A stretch of 11,844 bases of DNA from Bacteroidales bacterium (GTDB taxonomy: Bacteria; Bacteroidota; Bacteroidia; Bacteroidales; ML635J-15): contig JAGOEF010000029.1 in assembly GCA_017997855.1 (NCBI GenBank), positions 1 through 11,844 on the forward strand. The letters are read 5' to 3'. This document shows, one piece after another, positions 5,360 through 11,844 of the stretch; position 1 is the stretch's first letter; each line of letters starts with the position of its first letter. The notes under the pieces are model-generated. The model did no database searches. It was not told the origin of the DNA and saw only the letters and a list, made by a program, of their open reading frames with translations. The position numbers were made by a program, and so were the translations under genes.

Positions 5360-7312
5360 ATGGCAAAAAGAGAAATGAAAAGAAATAGAAATTCTGGTGA
5401 AACTAAGATGAATAAAGCGTCTGAAAACATTTTGATGCGTGATGTCAATCAGGGAATTTTTGGAGGTGTTTGTCAAGGATTAGCGAATCATTTTAATATT
5501 AATGTAATTCTTTTAAGAGTCTTATTCTTATTGATTTCACCGGGTTTGTTGGTTTATTTATTCTTATGGATAAAATTACCAAAAAACGATCAAGGCTTCA
5601 ACCGCCGCAGCCTGAAGAAGCAAAGTCTGGTGCAACTGCTGCTGGTGCTGCTTATTATTGTGGTCGTTAATTTCATTAGCAGCCAGTTGTTTTTCAGGCT
5701 TGACCTGACAGCCGAAAAAAGATATTCGCTGTCGGAAACAACCCGCAACATCATACGCAATCTCGACGACAGGGTGTATATTAAAATCTATCTCGATGGT
5801 GACGATTTACCTTTGGGATTTAAGCGTCTGAAACGTTCGGTGCGCGAGATGCTCGACGACTTCAGGGTGTTCTCAAAAAATATTGAGTACGAATTTATTG
5901 ACCCCTTTGGTGATGCCGACGACGAAACCAAGCGCGAAGTGTATGTTGAACTGATAAAGAAAGGCCTGATACCGCAATATCTTCAGGAGATGGGTAACAG
6001 CGAGTACAAGGAGCAGGTGGTGTTTCCGGGGGCAATCATCAGTTTTAAGGGAGAAGAAGTACCGGTAAACTTTTTTGTCGATAATATTACGGTGGGCGAC
6101 CAACAGGAGTTCAATAAGACAGTGAGCGAGCTGGAACGCAATTTTATTAATGCCATCTGGCTGCTTACCCGCGAAAGCAAACAGAAGATTGCCTTTATCG
6201 AAGGTCATGGCGAACTTGACGAATGGGAAACCCACGACATCATGATGGAACTTTCGCGCTATTATCAGATTGACAGGCTGCGTATGAATGGTGTGCTCAA
6301 TTCCCTCGACGGTTACAGCGCCATTGTGATAGCCAAACCCGACAGTATATTCCGCGAACGCGAAAAATTTATTATTGACCAATACATCATGCGCGGGGGT
6401 AAGGTACTCTGGCTGGTGGAATGGATGGCAGCGAGTATGGATAGTCTGGCCAATCAGGTTTCGTTTATGGCACTTATTAACGACATTAACCTCGACGACC
6501 AGTTATTCCGCTACGGAGTCCGCATAAACCCCGACCTGATTCAGGATTTGAAATGCCTGAATATTCCCATCGTAGTCAATTCAGCAGGAGGTCAGCCTCA
6601 GTTTATGCCGGTTCCCTGGTACTATTTTCCGGTAATCGTTCCCGACACACTTTCGGAGCATCCGGTAACACGCAATCTGAGCCGTATCAGAACCGAGTTT
6701 GTGAGCAGCATGGATACTGTGGGCGATGACCCGGCTATAAAAAAGACCATTTTACTGCGCACCTCACGGCTCTCGAAGTCGATGATGGCACCGGTGGAGG
6801 TGAGCCTGAAAACGATAAAGGACAACGTAGAGCCGGCTTCGTTTAACCGGCCCAGCCTGCCGGTAGCGGTATTGCTCGAAGGCGAATTCGAGTCGAATTT
6901 CAACAACCGGCTGGCTCCCGAAATAGCACAAAGCGAAGACATTAATTTTATAGCACGCAGTAAGCCCACGCGAATGATTATCATTTCGGACGGCGATATG
7001 ATACGCAACGAAGTAAAGACACTGGGCGATAAGAAGCAGGCATTTTATCTGGGCGAAGACAAATATTATCAGGAACAGTACTGCCCGGGTAACCGCGATT
7101 TTCTGGTAAACTGTGTGAATTACCTGTGCGAAGACGAGGATATGATTTCGCTGCGGATGAAGGACATAAAACTGCGTGAACTCGACCGCGGCAAGGTAAT
7201 GCAGTCGGGTGTTTTCTGGGTTTGGTTCAACACCCTGCTGCCCATAGCGATTATTATCCTTACCGGAATATGTATTATTATAATCAGAAAAATGCGCTTC
7301 GGGCGTAAGTAA
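5360..7312 (+). CDS. gldG: GldG with inserted N-terminal PspC domain
   Basis: A 650-aa membrane protein. Residues about 80-650 are a normal GldG: a basic NRRSLKKQS, a transmembrane helix at 89-108, DLTAEKRYSLSETT at 115-128, a large periplasmic ABC-auxiliary domain with IAFIEGHGELDE at 277-288, and a C-terminal helix at about 620-642. Residues about 24-76 are a complete PspC domain (GIFGGVCQGLANHF at 32-45, then a hydrophobic LLRVLFLLISPGLLVYLFLW) that GldG proteins I know of lack. Without the insert the protein would be about 580 aa, close to typical GldG. The inserted DNA is strikingly AT-rich and keeps an internal ATG at residue 17. The start at 5360 lies 3 nt after the gldF stop, as expected for a coupled operon gene. 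GldG identity is strong; the fused PspC is directly visible; its effect is unknown. Confidence 0.9.
   Translation: MAKREMKRNRNSGETKMNKASENILMRDVNQGIFGGVCQGLANHFNINVILLRVLFLLISPGLLVYLFLWIKLPKNDQGFNRRSLKKQSLVQLLLVLLIIVVVNFISSQLFFRLDLTAEKRYSLSETTRNIIRNLDDRVYIKIYLDGDDLPLGFKRLKRSVREMLDDFRVFSKNIEYEFIDPFGDADDETKREVYVELIKKGLIPQYLQEMGNSEYKEQVVFPGAIISFKGEEVPVNFFVDNITVGDQQEFNKTVSELERNFINAIWLLTRESKQKIAFIEGHGELDEWETHDIMMELSRYYQIDRLRMNGVLNSLDGYSAIVIAKPDSIFREREKFIIDQYIMRGGKVLWLVEWMAASMDSLANQVSFMALINDINLDDQLFRYGVRINPDLIQDLKCLNIPIVVNSAGGQPQFMPVPWYYFPVIVPDTLSEHPVTRNLSRIRTEFVSSMDTVGDDPAIKKTILLRTSRLSKSMMAPVEVSLKTIKDNVEPASFNRPSLPVAVLLEGEFESNFNNRLAPEIAQSEDINFIARSKPTRMIIISDGDMIRNEVKTLGDKKQAFYLGEDKYYQEQYCPGNRDFLVNCVNYLCEDEDMISLRMKDIKLRELDRGKVMQSGVFWVWFNTLLPIAIIILTGICIIIIRKMRFGRK
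5429..5587 (+). other. PspC domain segment within gldG
   Basis: Residues about 24-76 of the gldG product match the small PspC family: a GGVCxGLAxxFxI core, LLRVLFLLI, and a closing YLFLWIKLPK. A hand count of 5401-5580 gives 54 G/C in 180 bases (30%), while the next line (5581-5640) is 50%. The AT-rich tract runs from about 5360 to 5590. Stand-alone PspC proteins of about 60-65 residues are common in Bacteroidota, and the stretch from the internal ATG at 5408 to about 5596 matches such a whole gene minus its stop codon. Confidence 0.8.
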
Positions 7313-7317
7313 TATCC

Positions 7318-8382
7318 ATGAAACGACAAAACAAAATTATTCTCATAGTGCTGCTGGTGTTACTGGCACTGGCCGTGGTTATTTTTTTCATGAAATACCG
7401 TATTGTGAGCTACAAGGAGTTTGGTAAAACAAAATTCCGTATCGAAAAAATATCGGGAACCCTGAAAACACTGCGCGACTTTGACGTGAAAGACACAGCA
7501 CGTGTTGACAAAATCTTTCTGGCCGACAAGCAAAACAATACCATTTTGCTGGAGCGTAAAGACAACTACTGGCAAGTGAACGGTGACTATGTTGCCCGCC
7601 GCGATTTTGTGGATGTGTTGCTCGAAACCATCTGCGACCTCGAAGTTGCCGCGCCGGTACCCAAAACCAAGATGGACTTTGTGTTGCGGAGCTTGTCGAC
7701 AACTTCGACCAAGGTGGAGATCTATCAGGAGGGCGAACTGGTGAAAGTGTATTATGTGGGTGGTGTTACTCAGGATAATACGGGAACCTATATGCTTCTC
7801 GAAGGTTCTGACGAGCCTTTCGAAGTGCACATACCGGGTTTTGCAGGCTTTTTAAATACCCGATACACTACGAGTATTTATGAATGGCGCGACCGGATTT
7901 TATTTAACTACGATGTTAAAAATATTAAATCGGTAACGCTTGAATACCCCGCTGACCCCGACCAGTCGTTTTCGGCAGTGAACAACGGGAACAACAACTA
8001 CAGTATCGTGTTGCTCAAAACAGGAAAACCCTTGCAGGGAGTTGACCCGATGGCCGTAAAAGAGTTTATGTCGCGCTACAAAAAGGTAGGCTTCGAAATA
8101 TACATGAACGACACCGACGAATACCTGAAACTCGACTCGATATTGAACAGCAAATCGGAGATGTGTATTTATACGGTGGAGGATATCAAAGGCCGGAAAA
8201 CCCGCCTGAAGACCTTTGCGCGACCGAATTTTAAGAACACTTATGACGAAGAAGGCCATTTCTACAACAACGATATTGACCGCTTCTACGGTGTAATTAA
8301 CAACGACAAAGACCTTATCCTGTTGCAGTATACACTTTTCGACCTGCTGACCAAAAAGCCCGGTGACTTTGTTGCCCGGTAA
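7318..8382 (+). CDS. DUF4340 membrane-anchored protein of gld operon
   Basis: A 354-aa protein with an N-terminal membrane anchor (KRQNKIILIVLLVLLALAVV, about 2-21, continuing hydrophobic to 25), followed by a soluble domain predicted to face the periplasm. The pattern LADKQNNTILLERKDNYWQVN then FVDVLLETICDLEVAAPVP is that of DUF4340, which occurs beside ABC-auxiliary proteins of the GldG type. It lies 5 nt after the gldG stop, so it is almost certainly cotranscribed and probably part of the same complex. No catalytic motif is visible. Its molecular role is not established; the family call is good and the functional link is inferred from operon structure. Confidence 0.85.
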   Translation: MKRQNKIILIVLLVLLALAVVIFFMKYRIVSYKEFGKTKFRIEKISGTLKTLRDFDVKDTARVDKIFLADKQNNTILLERKDNYWQVNGDYVARRDFVDVLLETICDLEVAAPVPKTKMDFVLRSLSTTSTKVEIYQEGELVKVYYVGGVTQDNTGTYMLLEGSDEPFEVHIPGFAGFLNTRYTTSIYEWRDRILFNYDVKNIKSVTLEYPADPDQSFSAVNNGNNNYSIVLLKTGKPLQGVDPMAVKEFMSRYKKVGFEIYMNDTDEYLKLDSILNSKSEMCIYTVEDIKGRKTRLKTFARPNFKNTYDEEGHFYNNDIDRFYGVINNDKDLILLQYTLFDLLTKKPGDFVAR

Positions 8383-8434
8383 AAAACTGTTCGGGCGAAT
8401 GTTAATAAAAATTAGCAGATTCGTCAGAAAATTG

Positions 8435-8442
8435 TATTTTTG
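8435..8442 (+). promoter_or_regulatory. dnaN promoter, -7 box
   Basis: TATTTTTG matches TAnnTTTG exactly and lies 55 nt before the dnaN ATG. A TTAG at 8412-8415, spaced 19 nt, could serve as a weak -33 element. It gives dnaN a separate transcript with a leader of about 50 nt, although read-through from the gld operon is possible because no strong terminator is seen after the DUF4340 gene. Confidence 0.6.
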
Positions 8443-8497
8443 TTATCGCGAAACACAGTATCTTTAGCGACAATAACGAACGCAAAAACATAAGAAT

Positions 8498-9628
8498 ATG
8501 GATTTTGTAATTTCCAGTACAGGCCTGTTAAACCGCCTGCAAATAGTGAGCAAGGTTATCAATTCGAAAAACACGCTTTCGATTCTCGACAATTTTTTAA
8601 TCCGTATCGAAGCCGGTGAGATGCAAATTACAGCCAGCGACCTGGAGTCGACACTTACCGCCCGCCTGATGCTCGATTCGGCACATGGTAACATTACACT
8701 GGGTATCGATGCCAAAAGGTTGGTCGATGTATTGAAAGAATTTGCAGAGCAACCGCTCACCTTCAATATCGACGACGATACGCTAAAAATTGATATCAAC
8801 AGCGAAAACGGCAAATACTCACTGATGGGCGTTAATGCCGAGGACTTTCCGCAGGTGCCGGTACTGAGTGCCGAAAAGTACAGCAGCATTGCCATTCAGC
8901 CCGACGTGCTGTATACCGGTATCAGTTCTACCCTGTTTGCCACGGCACACGATGAACTTCGCCCGGTAATGAACGGTATTCTGGTGGAACTGGGAACCGA
9001 AGCCACCAATTTTGTGGCCACCGATGCCCATAAACTGGTCCGCTATCGCCGTACCGATGTTACCGTTGAAACTCCCGATAAGTTCATTCTGCCCCAGAAA
9101 CCCGCGGCCATCCTGAAAAACATTTTACCCAAAGCCGACAGCGAAGTAAAACTGGAATTCGACAACAAAAATGCATTTTTCTCTTTCGGCGATTATCAGC
9201 TGATATGCCGCCTTGTGGAAGGCACCTACCCCAACTACGGTGCAGTTATCCCGGCCAATAACCCCAATAAACTGGTGGTTGACAAAACCGAATTATTCAC
9301 TACCCTCAAACGCGTTTCAATATTTTCGAATCAGGCCAGTAATCTGGTGAAGCTTCACATAACCGGCAATCAGTTGGTTATTTCGGCGCAGGATGTGGAT
9401 TATTCGATTGCCGGTTACGAAATGCTGAACTGCTTGTATGAAGGCGACGAAATGGATATAGGCTTTAAATCGCCGTTTATGATGGATATTCTGCAGAACC
9501 TGTCGACACCCGAAGTAAGCATCGAACTGAGCGACCCGACACGGGCCGGACTGATTCTTCCGAAAGACAACACCAATCCCGACGAGCAAATTCTGATGCT
9601 GCTCATGCCCATGATGATAAACAATTAA
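8498..9628 (+). CDS. dnaN: DNA polymerase III beta subunit (sliding clamp)
   Basis: A 376-aa ring-forming processivity clamp that encircles DNA and tethers DNA polymerase III and other repair and replication proteins. Family marks include LLNRLQIVSKVINSKNTLSIL at the N-terminus (10-30), FATAHDELRPVMNGI at 147-161, ATDAHKLVRY at 174-183, CRLVEGTYPNY at 237-247, and a C-terminal LLMPMMINN corresponding to the MPMRL end of the E. coli protein. The length is typical. It is not next to dnaA here, and I saw no DnaA-box cluster, so this is not an obvious replication origin. It has its own promoter and ends at an efficient terminator. Confidence 0.97.
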   Translation: MDFVISSTGLLNRLQIVSKVINSKNTLSILDNFLIRIEAGEMQITASDLESTLTARLMLDSAHGNITLGIDAKRLVDVLKEFAEQPLTFNIDDDTLKIDINSENGKYSLMGVNAEDFPQVPVLSAEKYSSIAIQPDVLYTGISSTLFATAHDELRPVMNGILVELGTEATNFVATDAHKLVRYRRTDVTVETPDKFILPQKPAAILKNILPKADSEVKLEFDNKNAFFSFGDYQLICRLVEGTYPNYGAVIPANNPNKLVVDKTELFTTLKRVSIFSNQASNLVKLHITGNQLVISAQDVDYSIAGYEMLNCLYEGDEMDIGFKSPFMMDILQNLSTPEVSIELSDPTRAGLILPKDNTNPDEQILMLLMPMMINN

Positions 9629-9648
9629 AAAATAAAGCAAACGGAATC

Positions 9649-9668
9649 AGGGGCGCAAGCCCCTTTTT
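9649..9668 (+). terminator. Terminator after dnaN
   Basis: A six-base-pair stem AGGGGC/GCCCCT closed by a GCAA tetraloop (a stable GNRA loop) is followed by T's to 9668. It begins 20 nt after the dnaN stop and ends only 5 nt before the first possible ATG of the exonuclease frame, which favours the later start at 9695 for that gene. Confidence 0.85.
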
Positions 9669-9694
9669 CATTTATGCAAAAAACACCGAATGTA

Positions 9695-10468
9695 ATGAAA
9701 TTGCAACTGAAAAAACCCATAGTATTTTTCGATATCGAAACTACTGGCCTGAACACTGCGAGCGACCGTATTGTCGAAATATCGCTGTTGCGTGTAAATC
9801 CCAATGATGTTGAGGAACAAAAAACCTACCGAATCAACCCCGAGATGGAGATATCGCAGGAGTCGATTGGAGTGCATGGTATTACCAACGAAGATGTAGC
9901 CAACGCCCCGACTTTTAAACAAGTGGCCAAAGAGATTGCCCGTTTCATAGAAGGTTGCGATCTTGCCGGATACAACTCACACAAATTCGATATCCCCTTG
10001 CTGGCCGAGGAGTTTTTGAGGGCAGATCTGGATGTTGACCTCCGTAAACACCGGTTTGTGGATGCACAGGTTATTTTCATGAAAAAAGAACCGCGAACGC
10101 TGACCGCAGCCTATAAATTTTATTGCAACAAAAGTCACGACAATGCCCATTCGGCCGGCGACGACACCATAGCCACCTACGAGGTACTTAAAGGCCAGCT
10201 CGATATGTATGACGACCTGCCCAACGACATCGAAAAGCTTGCAGAATTTTCGTCGTATGGCAACACCGCCGATTTTGCCGGAAGACTTGTGTATGACGAT
10301 AACAACGAGATTGTCGTAAATTTTGGCAAATATAAGGGGATGAAGTTGTACGATGTTTTCAGGAAAGACCCCTCCTATTATTCGTGGGTGCAGCAAGGCG
10401 ATTTTCCGCTTTTTACCAAGAAAGTTTTTACCGAGGCCTACCTGAGTTTTAAATCATCACAAAAATAA
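9695..10468 (+). CDS. DnaQ-like (DEDDh) 3'-5' exonuclease
   Basis: A 257-aa cytosolic exonuclease. The three Exo motifs are intact: FFDIETTGLN (Asp13, Glu15), AGYNSHKFDIPLL (Asp99), and HSAGDDTIATYE (His152, Asp157), making it a DEDDh enzyme like the epsilon proofreading subunit or a stand-alone exonuclease. A C-terminal module, VNFGKYKGMKLYDVFRKDPSYYSWVQQGDF (about 208-237), is the small DUF3820/exonuclease X-type C-terminal domain found on many Bacteroidota members. An upstream in-frame ATG at 9674 would add MQKTPNV. I prefer 9695 because homologues begin MKLxLxxPIVFFDxETTG and the terminator ends at 9668. It follows dnaN and is followed 9 nt later by the FAH-family gene. Whether it proofreads the replicase or acts in repair cannot be told. 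Confidence 0.92.
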   Translation: MKLQLKKPIVFFDIETTGLNTASDRIVEISLLRVNPNDVEEQKTYRINPEMEISQESIGVHGITNEDVANAPTFKQVAKEIARFIEGCDLAGYNSHKFDIPLLAEEFLRADLDVDLRKHRFVDAQVIFMKKEPRTLTAAYKFYCNKSHDNAHSAGDDTIATYEVLKGQLDMYDDLPNDIEKLAEFSSYGNTADFAGRLVYDDNNEIVVNFGKYKGMKLYDVFRKDPSYYSWVQQGDFPLFTKKVFTEAYLSFKSSQK

Positions 10469-10477
10469 ATTTATCGG

Positions 10478-11095
10478 ATGAAAATACTTTGCATCGGGCG
10501 GAACTACCGCGACCATATCAGCGAAATGAAATCGGCACTTCCCACAAAACCGGTATTTTTTCTCAAAGCCGATTCATGCATTCTCAACCGCAACCGCCCG
10601 TTCTTTATTCCACCGTTTAGCAGCGATATCCACTACGAGGCTGAAATTGTTCTGCGCATTGCTAAAGTGGGCAAATGCATCGAAACCCGGTTTGCACACC
10701 GCTACTACGATGCCATTGCATTGGGAATTGACTTCACTGCCCGTGATATTCAGGCCGATTGCAAAAAAAACGGATTGCCCTGGACTGAAGCAAAATCCTT
10801 CGATGGGTCAGCGTGTATGAGTGGTTTTTATCCCCTGTCAGATTTCGGAGATATTCACCGGCTCGATTTTTCGCTGTATAAGAACGATATTCCCGTACAA
10901 AAAGGCAACACGGCCGACATGATTTTCGGTTTCGACGAGATTATTTCGCATGTATCGCATTACATGACATTAAAAACCGGAGATTATATTTACACAGGAA
11001 CACCTTCGGGCGTGGGAAACGTGAATATAGGAGACCGTTTAAGGGGTTATCTGGGCAACAAATCCGAACCCGTTCTCGACATGAAAATCAAATAA
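10478..11095 (+). CDS. Fumarylacetoacetate hydrolase (FAH) family enzyme
   Basis: A 205-aa single-domain FAH-fold enzyme, the size of YcgM/FAHD1-type acylpyruvases. The metal-binding residues are visible: HYEAEIVLRI (His52, Glu54, Glu56), GIDFTARDIQ (Asp85), and the catalytic-site lysine in EAKSFDG (Lys106). The conserved C-terminal turn is YTGTPSGVGNVNIGD at 172-186. Members cleave C-C bonds in acylpyruvates or decarboxylate oxaloacetate; the substrate cannot be read from the sequence. It starts 9 nt after the exonuclease stop and is probably cotranscribed with it. A hairpin follows directly after its stop. Family is certain, exact reaction open. Confidence 0.92.
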   Translation: MKILCIGRNYRDHISEMKSALPTKPVFFLKADSCILNRNRPFFIPPFSSDIHYEAEIVLRIAKVGKCIETRFAHRYYDAIALGIDFTARDIQADCKKNGLPWTEAKSFDGSACMSGFYPLSDFGDIHRLDFSLYKNDIPVQKGNTADMIFGFDEIISHVSHYMTLKTGDYIYTGTPSGVGNVNIGDRLRGYLGNKSEPVLDMKIK

Positions 11096-11096
11096 G

Positions 11097-11114
11097 ATAA
11101 TCCTACCGGATTAT
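11097..11114 (+). terminator. Hairpin after the FAH-family gene
   Basis: A perfect 7-bp stem (ATAATCC/GGATTAT) with a TACC loop starts 2 nt after the stop codon. The sequence after it, AATTCGC, is not a T-tract, so termination strength is uncertain; it may instead protect the mRNA 3' end. Confidence 0.4.
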
Positions 11115-11153
11115 AATTCGCAGAATTCGGAATACACTATTTCCATTTTTTAT

Positions 11154-11161
11154 TATATTTG
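11154..11161 (+). promoter_or_regulatory. Promoter upstream of sorting-domain gene
   Basis: TATATTTG matches TAnnTTTG exactly, after the FAH-gene hairpin. The downstream start codon is 193 nt away, giving a long leader of nearly 190 nt. The leader contains small hairpins (ATTGAT-TTC-ATCAAT at 11175-11189; ATTGC-GAT-GCAAT at 11288-11300) and a 51-codon open frame. The -33 element is unclear. Confidence 0.55.
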
Positions 11162-11202
11162 TCTGACAGGGATTATTGATTTCATCAATCGCATACCGTA
11201 CT

Positions 11203-11358
11203 ATGAAATGTGCTATTGCTGTCATATATTTCGATAACACAACCAGAAAAGCTGACAATGGTCAACTGTTCTGCATGTCTTACTGCAATTGCGATGCAAT
11301 AATTATAATTCCTGGAAAATCACCCCCAAACACACCTAATAAAACCCATCGTTTATGA
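11203..11358 (+). CDS. Small upstream ORF, 51 aa, doubtful
   Basis: The frame from the ATG at 11203 to the TGA at 11356-11358 encodes a 51-residue peptide with a cysteine-rich CMSYCNC stretch. Its stop overlaps the start of the next gene as ATGA, an arrangement often seen in translational coupling. It fills most of the long leader of that gene. I recognise no family, and its base composition gives no support, so it may be chance. It is the only plausible coding content between the FAH gene and the secreted protein. Confidence 0.2.
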   Translation: MKCAIAVIYFDNTTRKADNGQLFCMSYCNCDAIIIIPGKSPPNTPNKTHRL

Positions 11359-11844
11359 AAAAATGGTTTATCGTTCTGATACTGGCACTTGGAATTTCGG
11401 TTGCAGGTTCTGCACAAGACTATATGATTTTTTTTCAGGGAGGAATGGAGTCGCAGATGGTCGATAGTGTAGCGGTAAAAAATCTGGCCAATGGTGCCGA
11501 AGTAAAAATCGGAGGCAGCGATGTTGTACATCTGTTACCGGAGGCACAAATCAGGGCGCTATCGTTACCCTGTGGCAGTATTACTGTATATCCGAATCCG
11601 CTGGTTTCATCATGTCAGGTACTATTCACTACAGGTTTGGCCGGAAATGTAACAATACGTTTATTTGATATCAGCGGGAAATGCGTAATGTCGGAAGTAC
11701 AAACCTTACAAACCGGGTTACACCGTTTCGAAATTGACGGCATCGAGGCCGGGGTGTATTCGCTGATGGTGATGTCGGGGGAACTTAGCTACCATGCAAA
11801 GCTCGTTTCCACAGGAAGCGGGTTATTAAGCCCGTCGATAGAAT
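11355..11844 (+). CDS. Secreted protein with type IX sorting-like domain (partial)
   Basis: The first 163 residues of a protein that runs off the window. Residues 1-20 (MKKWFIVLILALGISVAGSA) form a clear signal peptide with cleavage before QDY. Residues about 75-152 resemble a type IX secretion type A sorting domain: ITVYPNPLVSSCQVLF, VTIRLFDISGKCV, then GIEAGVYSLMV and YHAKLVS. This domain normally ends a protein, but here it lies about 75 residues from the N-terminus and the frame stays open beyond it. That arrangement (signal, short VDSVAVKNLANG segment, YPNP domain, then more) resembles a Bacteroidia surface-protein family in which FISUMP-type repeats follow; the repeats would lie beyond the window. 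Start at 11355 is set by the signal peptide. Confidence 0.8.
   Translation, partial: MKKWFIVLILALGISVAGSAQDYMIFFQGGMESQMVDSVAVKNLANGAEVKIGGSDVVHLLPEAQIRALSLPCGSITVYPNPLVSSCQVLFTTGLAGNVTIRLFDISGKCVMSEVQTLQTGLHRFEIDGIEAGVYSLMVMSGELSYHAKLVSTGSGLLSPSIE

Noticed and set aside
8383..8497. Replication origin next to dnaN
   Set aside because: No DnaA-box cluster or dnaA gene was seen; the interval is only about 115 bp and holds an ordinary promoter.
1..11844. CRISPR array, complete insertion sequence, prophage
   Set aside because: No regularly spaced repeats, transposase, integrase or phage structural genes are visible on either strand.

Overview
The window looks like a chromosomal segment from a Bacteroidota bacterium, probably class Bacteroidia (Bacteroidales/Marinilabiliales-like). 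The evidence is a gldF-gldG-DUF4340 gliding/type IX-secretion ABC cluster next to dnaN, a Bacteroidota-type outer-membrane lipid A deacylase homologue, a protein with a type IX sorting-type (YPNP...DISGK) domain, and exact or near matches to the Bacteroidota -7 promoter box TAnnTTTG in front of six genes. Lines counted by hand in the housekeeping genes are about 50% GC.

Layout, left to right. Positions 1-166 hold a REP-like stem-loop and the intrinsic terminator of glyA. Positions 167-1447 (minus) encode serine hydroxymethyltransferase with its own promoter. Positions 1448-1814 are gene-free. They hold short degenerate 21-bp repeats and a promoter/two-hairpin arrangement on the plus strand that could make a small RNA. 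Positions 1815-3041 (minus) are an AT-rich accessory gene, an AAA+ ATPase with a DUF4143 C-terminus. Its promoter lies against the start codon and carries a 33-bp near-perfect palindrome. Positions 3042-3385 are gene-free and contain REP-like CCGGATT palindromes. Positions 3386-4504 (minus) encode an outer-membrane PagL/acyloxyacyl-hydrolase family protein.

A divergent promoter region (4505-4624) separates that gene from a tight plus-strand operon: gldF, gldG and a DUF4340 gene, with gaps of 3 and 5 nt. GldF is the membrane permease, GldG a membrane-anchored auxiliary protein with a large periplasmic domain, and the DUF4340 protein a third membrane-anchored partner. No ATP-binding subunit (GldA) lies in the window. 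dnaN follows under its own promoter and ends in a strong terminator. A DnaQ-like 3'-5' exonuclease and a fumarylacetoacetate-hydrolase family enzyme follow as a pair. At the right edge a secreted protein with a type IX sorting-like domain starts and runs out of the window.

The most unusual feature is in gldG. About 200 bp of AT-rich DNA (about 30% GC by hand count over 180 bp, against about 50% on the following line) encodes a complete PspC domain. It sits in frame between the extreme N-terminus and the normal first transmembrane helix of GldG. It looks like a small stand-alone pspC-like gene captured by gldG. Other points of interest are the palindromic operator candidate at the ATPase promoter, the apparent Glu-to-Asn change at the PagL catalytic position, and the possible small RNA. 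All identifications come from reading motifs by eye; no database search was run.
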